Below, piece by piece: positions 16,430-25,086 of a stretch of DNA of 64,000 nt. The DNA comes from Tepidamorphaceae bacterium (GTDB taxonomy: Bacteria; Pseudomonadota; Alphaproteobacteria; Rhizobiales; JAKSCL01). How positions within the stretch are numbered: the first letter of the stretch is position 1; the number at the start of each line of letters is the position of its first letter. The notes beneath the pieces are model-generated. The model was not told the origin of the DNA and ran no database searches. It was given only the letters and a program-made list of their open reading frames with translations. Location: the NCBI GenBank assembly GCA_028289445.1, contig JANQPO010000017.1:351537-415536 (forward strand), read 5' to 3'. A program made the position numbers and the translations under genes.

Positions 16430-17989
16430 TTATGCTTTCGAACTCAGTTTTTTGATTGGTGTATCCGGTAACAGCATAGAGTCCGTATAGTAGTATTTTA
16501 CACCCTTCAGCAAATTTTCCTCATCCGGATTCTTAGAAAAGAACAACATATTTACCTTCACACCCCGTTTGGAAAGTGTGCGAGCGATCCGATTAAAGCG
16601 TTGGTATCGACTTAGATCGCGAAACGCGATCATTGTGACGCGCTTTGGACGCTCCATAAACGTGTAGATGTCGTCTTCTTTGGTCTCCCAAGACATCGTC
16701 TTCTTGGCGTTCAGCACGTTGGATTTGAGTGCTTCACGGTTGTCCCAGGTAGCCATAATTTTCTGATGCCAAGTTTCTGGCGTGTTTTCATGCACCACTT
16801 CACCAATGCTGAAGTCGTCAATTAGGCGAGCCACGTCCGGCATGGCCGTGGCGACGACCGGCAATTCCGCGGTCAGAAAGTCGAAGAAGCGGTTTGGGAG
16901 CCCAACTGAGGCGTTGGGATTTTCGACCGAATTTACGATCAATCCAATGTGCGCATTCGCTGCAACACTGGCCAGTCTTTTATAAGGCACGAACTCCTTG
17001 AGATGCACCCTGCCGCTGATTCCAAGTTCGGTGATGAGCTTTCTGAATTGCTGCTCTTGCGCCTTGACGGGAAACCGACATAGCGCGACGAGATGAAAGC
17101 TCTCGGGCAAAAGCGCCAGTCCTCGCAGGACATTGTCAAATCCCTCTACGATGCTGCCGCACGTAAATAGTATCCTTCCATCATCGGGAATGTCCCATTC
17201 CGCGCGAGCTGTCACGTCCGGCGTTACCTCTTCATAGTTTCGAAAATTTTCCAGCACCAGGGTCGGCCGCTGGTAACGCTTCAGTGTCTCCGCCAGAGCG
17301 TTTCCGATCGTCATGAGCTTGTCGCACGCAAAGAGTGTTCCGACGGCAGCATGGTTTGCCAACCGCACAACCGGCCGTGGGTGGACTGGGGCTACCGTGT
17401 GCCTGTCAACGTCAACGTTCTCGACGTTATCGCAGATAACCAATCCGCCAAACTTATCCTGCAATGCGAAACCTGCAGGAACGGAACTCGGCAGCAGACA
17501 CAGATAAACATCCGCACTTAATTTATTACCAATTCGCAAAGCGTCTTCAGCAAACAGAGTTTGTCTGTATAGGTAGACAGCTTTTCTCGCTTGATTGTAT
17601 AGTGCTGTTTTATAAACAACATTGTTTCTTTGCTTTATGTAGCTGCTTTTTTCTTCAATAACCTTATTTTGAAGAATTCTATTTAATAAATTAATCGATT
17701 TGGATACTATCGTAATTTTCCTAATATTATTGGCCATTCTTTTGAGAAATAATATTATATGCGTATGTAATAGTAAAATAATATTCAGAATATTTCGATA
17801 AATAGAATGATAATTTACCAGTTTTTCCTTTTTTAGAGCTTCGTCGCGATCTGAATAAATATTAAGTAATGCACGAGCGATACGCGCGCTATCGGTCAGT
17901 CCACGGCCCTTTTCGAGTGAGTCTACAAGCGATTTCCGCAAAGCTGCTATCGTGATTTCGAGGTCTGACATTTTGTCAAAGTCTGACAT
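16430..17989 (-). CDS. GT-B glycosyltransferase with helical N-terminus and truncated second GT-like tail
   Basis: Probable glycosyltransferase of the GT4-like GT-B type for surface polysaccharide. Residues 1-150 are helical and Lys/Ile/Asn-rich, encoded by strikingly AT-rich DNA (about 17560-17850), unlike the GC-rich remainder. Residues about 150-440 form the transferase: PSSVPAGFALQDKFGGLVICDNVENVD, ILFTCGSIVEGFDNVLRGL, and a donor-site block IVNSVENPNASVGLPNRFFDFLTAELPVVAT. The last 70 residues (RVTMIAFRDLSRYQRFNRIARTLSKRG...) look like the first strand and helix of another GT-B N-lobe that then stops, so the 519-residue product appears cut at its C-terminus. It stands alone on the left edge of the island, with its 3' end facing the MFS gene. 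Confidence 0.75.
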   Translation of the reverse strand: MSDFDKMSDLEITIAALRKSLVDSLEKGRGLTDSARIARALLNIYSDRDEALKKEKLVNYHSIYRNILNIILLLHTHIILFLKRMANNIRKITIVSKSINLLNRILQNKVIEEKSSYIKQRNNVVYKTALYNQARKAVYLYRQTLFAEDALRIGNKLSADVYLCLLPSSVPAGFALQDKFGGLVICDNVENVDVDRHTVAPVHPRPVVRLANHAAVGTLFACDKLMTIGNALAETLKRYQRPTLVLENFRNYEEVTPDVTARAEWDIPDDGRILFTCGSIVEGFDNVLRGLALLPESFHLVALCRFPVKAQEQQFRKLITELGISGRVHLKEFVPYKRLASVAANAHIGLIVNSVENPNASVGLPNRFFDFLTAELPVVATAMPDVARLIDDFSIGEVVHENTPETWHQKIMATWDNREALKSNVLNAKKTMSWETKEDDIYTFMERPKRVTMIAFRDLSRYQRFNRIARTLSKRGVKVNMLFFSKNPDEENLLKGVKYYYTDSMLLPDTPIKKLSSKA

Positions 17990-18163
17990 CTAATGCTTTG
18001 CCCTAATAATCAAAGTTCCGTGGACTACGTGCAGCGTATTATTTGTACGAAGATCATGGTGATGCCTCATCATAATCTTGTCTAATAATCCCCTGGCGTT
18101 GTCAGATACAGTTCACTACTGAAGCTAGATGCTTCATTGCGGTCTTGATCTAGCAGCGGCGCC

Positions 18164-18823
18164 CTAAAGGCGACTTAACAGTGCGATCTGCCGACATATA
18201 AAGGGAGGATGGCCGGGCAGATTGGATGGTTCGAACGCGCTTGCTAAATGGTCAAGGCCAAAGCCATGAGACCGAAAAAAGCTAGAATAGTGAGTGCCGA
18301 TGAAATCTTCGGAAAGTCGTTCGTTCGCTGAAATGCTATAGAACGCATTGCGGCGCTTGATCCATTCGTCAAAGTCCGTCATGCCATAATAGTCGGGACG
18401 GCTGACAGCATGATCTTTGTTTTGATATGGCTGAACGTTCACGTTGAAAAATATCACTGCGCGATCGTTTAAGCGCGGCAGAACCTTCGGTAAGAACTCG
18501 AAGTGCTCACAATAGGCGCCGTTTTCGCCAAAGAGGCCTTGAGGGCAATCGGCCAGAACCACATCAAACAACTCGTCGCCGGCCAGTTGCGTAAAGCTGT
18601 CGGCAAACACGAGGCGTGCATTGGGCATGTTCTCCGCGAGTTCGGCGCGGTGAACATCATTGATTTCATAACATGTCCAGTCGCGAGCCAACTTTGCGAA
18701 ATGCACCGTTACCCAAGCGCCAGTGCGCGCGAAAAAATCGGCACCGTTGGCGAGCGGTACGTCGACTCGATGTTTTGTCGACTGGAGGAATCGATTGACG
18801 AGGGACTCGATGACGGCAGTCAC
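18164..18823 (-). CDS. Putative class I SAM-dependent methyltransferase-like protein
   Basis: Predicted cytosolic Rossmann-fold methyltransferase-like protein, 219 residues. The motif I region is atypical, FARTGAWVTVHFAKLARDWTCYEIN (about 30-54) instead of a DxGxGxG loop, followed by NARLVFADSFTQLAGDELFDVVLADCP, which resembles motifs II-IV. The GTG start at 18823 shares its G with the TAG stop of the flavoprotein gene and has AAAGG upstream. Probably co-transcribed with the flavoprotein, WbqC and PIG-L genes to its right. Target unknown; a sugar or aglycone O/N-methylation in the polysaccharide is the contextual guess. The assignment is modest because motif I is degenerate. Confidence 0.62.
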   Translation of the reverse strand: MTAVIESLVNRFLQSTKHRVDVPLANGADFFARTGAWVTVHFAKLARDWTCYEINDVHRAELAENMPNARLVFADSFTQLAGDELFDVVLADCPQGLFGENGAYCEHFEFLPKVLPRLNDRAVIFFNVNVQPYQNKDHAVSRPDYYGMTDFDEWIKRRNAFYSISANERLSEDFIGTHYSSFFRSHGFGLDHLASAFEPSNLPGHPPFICRQIALLSRL

Positions 18824-20229
18824 TATAAGCCTTTCACCAGGTCAGCGGACTCGGAGTAGATGTCGCGGGACAAAACGAAACTCTGGTTCGCCGAGGGGCC
18901 GAACAGATGAAGGTTTTCCGGCTTTGTGTCGGCGTTGGTCACAACCGTGTTTTCATTGGTCGGAAGCGAGAAACAGGGAACCGGTATCCGGGCTGGATCC
19001 ACCCATATATTCTCACTTCGCTGGCTTTCGCATTTGATAGTGGTCAAGAAGTTGTCGACCTCGCTACGCGCGGCTTGCTCGGTTGACGAAGGCGCGCTTA
19101 TCGGTCGCACGTATTCCAGCGTATACGCATTGCCTGCCGGATGGTGGGTGTAGGCTGCATAATTCGTTATTCTGAAACGTATGCTCGGGTCCAAATCGTA
19201 GTAGTAGAACGCGTTGCTCTCAAAGATCGGTTCGCCCGTGGTGAAGTGAATGAACTCCAAGACTTGATCCGGTCTTTTTGTTTCCGGCACCCACGATGCA
19301 TCGGCCGAGCTGCGCGCCAACACTTGGTTTAAAGGGAACAAAGGAGCGGTCCAGATCACATGGTCGCAAGGAACTGTCTGGCTTTCCCCGTCCGCGTCAA
19401 TCTCGCAAGCCGAGATTTGGCCGTCGTCACCGAAGGCGAATTGGACCAAGTTTGCGCCAAGCAGAATGCTGCACCCGCGCGTGTGCAGATAATGTTCGAT
19501 TTTCTCAATGAACTGGCCGATACCCGCTTTGCGAGGATACCGGTTGACGCTGCCCGGTTGCAACGCGGCAGGAAGCTTCTCCTGATGCGGAAAGCCGATC
19601 CGACTTCGATAGCGGTCAGCAGCCATCATCTCGATTGTTTTGTCTACATCAGCAAGCACGAGGCGCGAGAAGGGGGCAAATGACACGACACTAGATGCAA
19701 GCTGATCCGACGGCACGCCAAAGAGGGTCATGAAGTAGTGATCGGCCCATATTTTGAATGTCGGGCCAAAATTGGTCTCAAAAAATACACCGGCGGTCTC
19801 GGCTTCAGAATAGTGAAGAGCAGAGCCCGCCTCAAACTCATTTCTCACTTTTGCGGCGATCTCATCTGGGAGAAGCGCGACATCCGGCAATGATGTTTCT
19901 GGATATATTCGCCCGCCATAGATCTTGCCGTGCCGATCACGCACTGGATAGATCAGTTCACGCCAGAAGCTGTCGTCAAAACCGTTGTCGCCGGAAAAGA
20001 AGTGCTGGAACAATGGCGGGCTAATTTCAGGTATCAGGTGTATTCCGCGGTCAAATTCCCAGCCTTCAGGTGTTTTGAAGCTAGCGTAAGAGCCGCCCGC
20101 GACTTTGGCTGGGTCAACCAAAACAATCGATCGTTCAGGATGCTGCAGTGCGATCGCCAATGCAGCGATTATACCGGCATTGCCAGCACCAACTATTGCA
20201 ATGGCTGGCTCGTCTGACTTCACCTTCAT
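18823..20229 (-). CDS. FAD-dependent amine oxidase/UDP-galactopyranose mutase-like flavoprotein
   Basis: FAD-binding oxidoreductase of the NAD(P)-binding-8/amine-oxidase type. The N-terminus holds AIAIVGAGNAGIIAALAIALQHPERSIVLVDPAKVAGGSYASF (GAGNAG about 14-19), then a substrate-gating segment WEFDRGIHLIPE. The C-terminal LHLFGPSANQ closes the FAD site. About 468 residues from the ATG at 20229, chosen because GGGGGAG is located about 8 bases upstream; longer readings from 20328 have no such support. It sits in a leftward series after WbqC and before the methyltransferase-like gene. In polysaccharide clusters this group includes UDP-sugar mutases and protoporphyrinogen-oxidase-like desaturases; the reaction here is not known. 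Confidence 0.75.
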   Translation of the reverse strand: MKVKSDEPAIAIVGAGNAGIIAALAIALQHPERSIVLVDPAKVAGGSYASFKTPEGWEFDRGIHLIPEISPPLFQHFFSGDNGFDDSFWRELIYPVRDRHGKIYGGRIYPETSLPDVALLPDEIAAKVRNEFEAGSALHYSEAETAGVFFETNFGPTFKIWADHYFMTLFGVPSDQLASSVVSFAPFSRLVLADVDKTIEMMAADRYRSRIGFPHQEKLPAALQPGSVNRYPRKAGIGQFIEKIEHYLHTRGCSILLGANLVQFAFGDDGQISACEIDADGESQTVPCDHVIWTAPLFPLNQVLARSSADASWVPETKRPDQVLEFIHFTTGEPIFESNAFYYYDLDPSIRFRITNYAAYTHHPAGNAYTLEYVRPISAPSSTEQAARSEVDNFLTTIKCESQRSENIWVDPARIPVPCFSLPTNENTVVTNADTKPENLHLFGPSANQSFVLSRDIYSESADLVKGL

Positions 20230-20281
20230 GAAGCGCTCCCCCTTCATCCGGTTTCGTTGCGAAGGCGCTCTGGCGTTCGCA

Positions 20282-21013
20282 TTATGCTGACTTTGCCGCG
20301 AACAACAGCCCGCGTGTAGCATCGACACCTATGTTGAACAAAGCGTCTAGTATCGAAAGGCCGGCAACGAAGTCAGAACCCAGTTGAGGATACTCCGCCG
20401 GCTTGAACTGGCTGTACTGCAGCGTAATTCCAGCGTTCGCAAAAGTCTGCTCGGATTGATAGTTTGCGCCACCCTTGCCGGAAAGATAGGTGTGTCCGTC
20501 GACGGCCTGAATCAAAGCGCACAGCTTGTGTTCGTTTCGCCCAGGTGCGGCGTAATCGGATGAACTAACCAGTGTCGTTGATAAGTCGAGCAGCTTTGCG
20601 ATGGCACAAATGGCGGATGCGTTAAAGGCAGCAACGCTCCGTTTGGGGCCATTGTCGTAGATATTCTCGATGTATGGAAAGACGCTGCTGAACTGGCTTG
20701 CCTTGCCATACGCGGCAGAGAGCTTCTTTTTGTGCTCGTCAACCCAATCCGTTTGACCGATTTGGATTTCGGCTATGGTCGCCGTGCTTTTGTACTGCAC
20801 GGGCATAGACAGCCACTTTTCACGACCATCCGTTTTGATACGGCTTCGGTTTGTGTAGCTGCCCTTTGAAAACTCCACATCGTCAAGGAACATGAAGACA
20901 TCGCAATTGACGATCTTGTGGAAGTACCCAAGCCAAGGAAAGAAATTGGGCTGATGAATGGCGACAACGCGTGGTGTTTTTGAGTCAGCGATCATGGGGG
21001 CGGAGTCCGTCAA
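20282..21013 (-). CDS. WbqC family protein (copy 1)
   Basis: WbqC-like family protein found in O-antigen and capsule clusters, 243 residues from a TTG at 21013 or 237 from an ATG at 20995. Family signature VVAIHQPNFFPWLGYFHKIVNCDVFMFLDDVEFSKGSYTNRSRI begins near residue 16; further blocks are WLSMPV and YLSGKGG. Function is not biochemically settled; proximity to PIG-L deacetylases suggests acyl or aminoacyl modification of an amino sugar. The TTG start overlaps the TGA of the PIG-L gene (TTGA), giving a translationally coupled pair. A second WbqC/PIG-L pair is found at 27968-29361 in the opposite gene order. Confidence 0.85.
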   Translation of the reverse strand: MTDSAPMIADSKTPRVVAIHQPNFFPWLGYFHKIVNCDVFMFLDDVEFSKGSYTNRSRIKTDGREKWLSMPVQYKSTATIAEIQIGQTDWVDEHKKKLSAAYGKASQFSSVFPYIENIYDNGPKRSVAAFNASAICAIAKLLDLSTTLVSSSDYAAPGRNEHKLCALIQAVDGHTYLSGKGGANYQSEQTFANAGITLQYSQFKPAEYPQLGSDFVAGLSILDALFNIGVDATRGLLFAAKSA

Positions 21014-21657
21014 CGGTAAATGCCGCGCAAGAGAGTGAATGCCTCTGCATACCGGGTGCCGATCGTTACGCCGCGCGCGCGTGCAAGGGACCGTATGAAC
21101 TCCTCGTTCATGTAAGGACGCTGCTTCTGCGATACGTAGCAGGCAAGCGCTTCTATCTTGCGTTGAATATCCTCTTCAGTGACCTCGATTAGGAAATTCG
21201 ATTTGAAATCGATATTGTTCCACGGAACCTCATAGCACAGGATTGTACGCGTCTTGAATGCGCGGGCTGCCTCCTGCGCGACGGTTAAGTGGTCTTGATG
21301 CAGATCGTACTGAGTGGGGCAAAACACGAGGTCTGGCTGGATTTCACGGTTTAGCTCAACCATGATGTCTAGGACATCCTGACGATAGTAATTCAGACGT
21401 CGGACCTCGAAGTCTTTGATGTAGACATTCTGGCGATCTATGGAGAGTTTTTTCGCCGCCGCTTCCAGTTCGCGTGCGAGTGTCCCGTTGGGAAACCCGT
21501 CGGGCAAGCTTTCGTCACATGTGCAAAACGCCGTGTAGTGGACTTCGAAGCCCTGTCTGTGAAGCTTCGACAAGGCTGCGCCACAGCCTAACTCTCCATC
21601 GTCCGTGTGCGGGGCGAGCACCAATACCCGGTTGTTGACACGCAGAAGGCTTTCCAT
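21010..21657 (-). CDS. PIG-L family deacetylase (copy 1)
   Basis: Zn-dependent N-deacetylase of the PIG-L/LmbE family, removing an N-acetyl group from an amino sugar derivative. The metal-binding motif near residues 16-22 is HTDDGELGCG, the HTDDGE variant of the usual HPDDE. The later CPTQYDLHQDHLTVAQEAARAF supplies the third His (LHQDH). Length 215. First gene of a leftward group (PIG-L, WbqC, flavoprotein, methyltransferase-like). Its start is 166 bp from the divergent PhyH-like gene. The deacetylated amine could be re-acylated by another enzyme in the cluster. Confidence 0.88.
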   Translation of the reverse strand: MESLLRVNNRVLVLAPHTDDGELGCGAALSKLHRQGFEVHYTAFCTCDESLPDGFPNGTLARELEAAAKKLSIDRQNVYIKDFEVRRLNYYRQDVLDIMVELNREIQPDLVFCPTQYDLHQDHLTVAQEAARAFKTRTILCYEVPWNNIDFKSNFLIEVTEEDIQRKIEALACYVSQKQRPYMNEEFIRSLARARGVTIGTRYAEAFTLLRGIYR

Positions 21658-21823
21658 GGCGATACATTCCCTGCTCCGGATCGCATATTCGCAATCGATC
21701 TCTTGTTTCCCAACGCAGCTTTCGCCTCGCCGTCGCGCAAAGCCTGGTAGAAAGGCTGCCTATCAATGTCATCTAAACTGTGCTTTATGCAAGCGGTTGA
21801 CAACGGCGAGTTGAGGGAAGTTC

Positions 21824-22918
21824 ATGAGCGTAGCGCGCCACCCGGCTGTTGCAACCAAACGGCGGCTTAAAGAGATGCTCGCGACGTTCCTGAAGAAGCA
21901 GGCGGCGCCAGGTAAGGCTGGTGCCAAAACACCTAAGGCGTCGTCAGACGAAAAATCCAGTGCAGCTGGAGGCGACGATACCACGCCGGCGACCCCTGTT
22001 GTCCTGCCTGAGATCAAACTCCCGCGCGATCCGTTGTCTGATCGCATCACCATGGACGCCCTCGACGCGATTTCGCCGTCCGAGCAGGTGGAGCTTGATG
22101 TGGCTGTGACGCTAGGTGACGCGAAGCGCCGATTGCTTGAGATTTTTGAAGATGACTCATTCGAACTCGACAAAGCGGAGCAATACCTGGCGGAGGCAAC
22201 GTTCCGTGAACCTGTCGGCGTCGCCGATGTCGTCTCAACACTCAAGAGCCACGGCGTTGCCGTTTTTCCAGCGATCTACGATGCAGAGCGCCTGAAGCGC
22301 GTGCAGTCTCAGTATGATGCCATGCTCGCCGGTGACCAGGAACACGCATACAGTGCGGACGCGCGAGCAGACACAGCCGCACATTCGCACGCGGTCACAT
22401 TCATTCGCGAATCGCTGCCGCTAGCCGACTACGACGAAATCCATGCCTTGTTCGGTTCCAAAATCATTGAGGAAATCTCCAGGCGCGTCTTTTCCGGGCA
22501 GGTCTTCGAGTTCAATCCTTCGTTGTATGCGCAATGGACCAAACAGACCGACGTTCCCGCGTCAGGCGTTTTGCACTGGGACAAGCAACTCACGTTGAAA
22601 TCGTGGTTGTATGTGACCGAGGGGACATCAGGCTACGGTGCGATGCGAGTCGGCATCGGCAGCAATCGTTGGCTTCGCCTCCTGCGCGAGGAGATCATGC
22701 ATGAAGGGGTAGGCTACAATGCCATCGACAACAGCGTCGATGAAGCCAGCCTTCCGGTCGTATCCACCGGTGGCCCCGCTGGAACTTTCTTCCTGTTCGT
22801 AACGGACACAGCGCACGGCGCTTCGCCCGTGGCGGCTGGCAAAACGCGCAACATCATCCGTTCCCAATCGCGCCCAATACGAATTAAGGAATGGGCTGCG
22901 TGGTCGGCGAAGCGATAA
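21824..22918 (+). CDS. Phytanoyl-CoA-dioxygenase-like protein with disordered N-terminus
   Basis: Probable non-heme Fe(II)/2-oxoglutarate oxygenase of the PhyH type. Residues about 137-160 (VSTLKSHGVAVFPAIYDAERLKRV) match the N-terminal helix-strand. The metal motif is His251-x-Asp253 in LHWDKQLTLKSW, the distal His331 lies in TDTAHGASPV, and Arg342 in GKTRNIIRSQ would anchor 2-oxoglutarate. Residues about 25-60 are Ala/Lys/Ser/Thr-rich and probably disordered. GAGGGAAG precedes the ATG. It is followed 37 bp later by a glycosyltransferase-like gene, so hydroxylation or oxidation of a sugar or lipid in the polysaccharide pathway is likely. Substrate unknown. Confidence 0.72.
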   Translation: MSVARHPAVATKRRLKEMLATFLKKQAAPGKAGAKTPKASSDEKSSAAGGDDTTPATPVVLPEIKLPRDPLSDRITMDALDAISPSEQVELDVAVTLGDAKRRLLEIFEDDSFELDKAEQYLAEATFREPVGVADVVSTLKSHGVAVFPAIYDAERLKRVQSQYDAMLAGDQEHAYSADARADTAAHSHAVTFIRESLPLADYDEIHALFGSKIIEEISRRVFSGQVFEFNPSLYAQWTKQTDVPASGVLHWDKQLTLKSWLYVTEGTSGYGAMRVGIGSNRWLRLLREEIMHEGVGYNAIDNSVDEASLPVVSTGGPAGTFFLFVTDTAHGASPVAAGKTRNIIRSQSRPIRIKEWAAWSAKR

Positions 22919-22955
22919 TCCGTCTAAACTGTTAGCAGCCAGAGTACTTTTCGTA

Positions 22956-24665
22956 ATGGACTTGGCCGCAGTCGGTAAGCTTTTCCTGGAAGCTGAAAAC
23001 AAAACCGATGTCGCACGCTTTGAAATACTAGGAATCCGTATCTGGCCGATTCTTAGAATTCTGCTGATGGTGTCCATCAACGACAGCAGGTACGCGAACT
23101 CGCCCCAAGACGAGGCGACCGAAGGTCGAATTCTTGCTGAGATGGCGAGACAAGTGAGCTACGGACGCCGACCGTCGGATGCTCACGACGCTACCCATTT
23201 GCCAGCGATCGAGCGCTTGCGCCGAGAGTATGTTCACCCCAGCCTTTGGATACCAAGACTGCTAGCAAGACGTGTTCAACGATTCTTGCCGCACCGGTTT
23301 TGGCGAGTGTTTGCTCCCGAGCCTAAGGGGTTCGCCACGATTAAGGCTGCGGCTGATGCGCGAGAGAAGTATGCGGCGACATCGAAAGACGCAGGCCAGG
23401 ACATCAAATCCGCTATCCAGCAGACTTTCGGCGGCAATGCTCCTGATTTCCTGCTCTTCACCTCAGAAGGCGCACACTACCACGCATTGGGTGACAAGAA
23501 TTTGTCTCCTATCGCAGATGCATGGATAGAAACTCTTTCCAATTTCGGTACCGTTCAAAAAGTCCTAGCCCGGCCGTCCAAACGCGAGTTGTACTTTTCT
23601 GGCGTGCACTTTGAGAACACCGAGTCGGACAAGGTGTTCCAAAACTTCTATGTCAGCGGGATAAACATTGCTCTGTATCCCGATTTTCCAATCAGTCAGT
23701 TTGAGCGTCTTGTGCAACTTCGCAATGACATGCGTCGCATCCACAAGATATTCGACTTCAGCGTGCCGAAGCTGATGAACCATCTTCGCGGGGTTCAAAA
23801 GGCAGCCTACTTTTACGATTTGATTTTCAAAGAACTCTCTCCAAAGTTCGTGTTTTTCGTTAGTTTCAGCGGGTATATCCCAGCCATTCATGCTGCAAAC
23901 AAACTGGGGATTCCAACGATAGACCTCCAGCATGGAGGTACCCCGCAAAACCACGTCTATCTTTCACATTACGAGCGGGTGCCGAGCGACGGCTATTTGT
24001 CGCTTCCGACGATGTTCTGGTGCTGGAATGAGGAAACGTGCGACGGCCTCAACCGGTGGTGGACCGGAACCCCGCGTCATAGCGCCAAGCGCGTCGGCAA
24101 TCCGTGGTGGAGCGAACAGAGCCGCCATTTCCAGGAACAAGATTTAACCCGACCGCAGCGGGATTTGCTGGAACACGCGAAGTCTTGTCGCAGCGTTCTT
24201 GTTTCGCTGGTACGGCCGCCAGACGACGTGCCTCCGGAGTTTCTGCTCAATGCAATCAAGGAGGCTCCTGCGGACTTGCTATGGAACATCCGCTTGCACC
24301 CGCTCGATCGGCAAAATCTGGAAGCCATGAACCAAGTGTTCGGCGAGCTATCTGAACGGGTGAACCTCGTGGAGGCGACGGAAGTGCCCCTGCCGCTGAT
24401 TTTGGATGTGACCGACGTTCATCTAACGGGTTACTCCACGACGTGGAAAGAAGCCGCGAGCCTTGGGATTCCGACCGGATTCTGGCATCAAAGCGCAGTG
24501 TCATCTTTTGGTTCTGGACTGGGTTGGAAAAAGAATGCGCTCTGCACGGACGCGGCTTCATTGTCTCAGTTCTTGGAGACGTCAAAGCGTGTCGAGGCGC
24601 CCGATGAGTTTTCGACCACCCTGGACATGCAGGCTATCGGGACCCTGTTGAAAAGCGAAGCATGA
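22956..24665 (+). CDS. Predicted GT-B-fold surface polysaccharide glycosyltransferase-like protein
   Basis: Large cytosolic protein (569 residues) with GT-B or glycerophosphotransferase-like features but no family I can name with certainty. An N-terminal helical part (1-160) is followed by APDFLLFTSEGAHYHALG. A strand-loop reads AANKLGIPTIDLQHGGTPQ (about 313-331), like the QHG motif of capsule polysaccharide transferases and CDP-glycerol transferases. C-terminal blocks are VLVSLVRPPDDVPPE, LLWNIRLHPLDRQ and DVTDVHLTGYSTTWKEAASLGIPT, typical of the nucleotide-sugar lobe. Follows the PhyH-like gene in the same direction. Likely adds a sugar or phospho-alditol unit to a capsule or O-chain. Confidence 0.65.
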   Translation: MDLAAVGKLFLEAENKTDVARFEILGIRIWPILRILLMVSINDSRYANSPQDEATEGRILAEMARQVSYGRRPSDAHDATHLPAIERLRREYVHPSLWIPRLLARRVQRFLPHRFWRVFAPEPKGFATIKAAADAREKYAATSKDAGQDIKSAIQQTFGGNAPDFLLFTSEGAHYHALGDKNLSPIADAWIETLSNFGTVQKVLARPSKRELYFSGVHFENTESDKVFQNFYVSGINIALYPDFPISQFERLVQLRNDMRRIHKIFDFSVPKLMNHLRGVQKAAYFYDLIFKELSPKFVFFVSFSGYIPAIHAANKLGIPTIDLQHGGTPQNHVYLSHYERVPSDGYLSLPTMFWCWNEETCDGLNRWWTGTPRHSAKRVGNPWWSEQSRHFQEQDLTRPQRDLLEHAKSCRSVLVSLVRPPDDVPPEFLLNAIKEAPADLLWNIRLHPLDRQNLEAMNQVFGELSERVNLVEATEVPLPLILDVTDVHLTGYSTTWKEAASLGIPTGFWHQSAVSSFGSGLGWKKNALCTDAASLSQFLETSKRVEAPDEFSTTLDMQAIGTLLKSEA

Positions 24666-25086
24666 TCTCCAGGATTCGGGTTGGTTTCGGTCCACACTGT
24701 TCTGGTGATCTGAAACAGGCTTGGGTGCACACTCAACCGACGTCCAGTTGGCTTGTGACCCGAACCCCATCTCTCATCCATCTGATTTGAGAGTCCGGGG
24801 CTTCGTTGGACTGACCAGACCACTCAGACCATTGGGCAGATGCCACAGAGGCGAGCTTCAAGGTGGCGGCGGTACAACTCGCCATTTCGTCTGGTCCTTC
24901 GTTTTCGGCTATGATCAGATTAGAAGCAGCGGGAACACAGACGATAAGTCCACCATGGAGCCGCGTCGGCGGTGTTTGCAAAGCTGGCACCTGCAGCATT
25001 AAAAAGGGCAAGACTTGCGCCCACACAACAATGACCAAGCGGATACGGGCTACGACCCCTCACGCAACAACATCCGGTCTCGCTCT
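24666..25086 (+). other. Gene-free 421-bp interval before the nonulosonate operon
   Basis: No convincing gene. Two opposing frames exist (leftward 24733-25038 and rightward fragments), but neither has a recognisable domain, ribosome-binding site or convincing codon bias. The interval must contain the promoter of the eight-gene operon that starts at 25087. I see no clear terminator, palindrome or RNA-like structure in it. It may include decayed coding sequence. Confidence 0.4.

Noticed and set aside
24733-25038. 101-residue leftward open frame upstream of the first neuB-like gene
   Set aside because: No family features, no ribosome-binding site, and it occupies the only promoter space of the operon; reported as gene-free.
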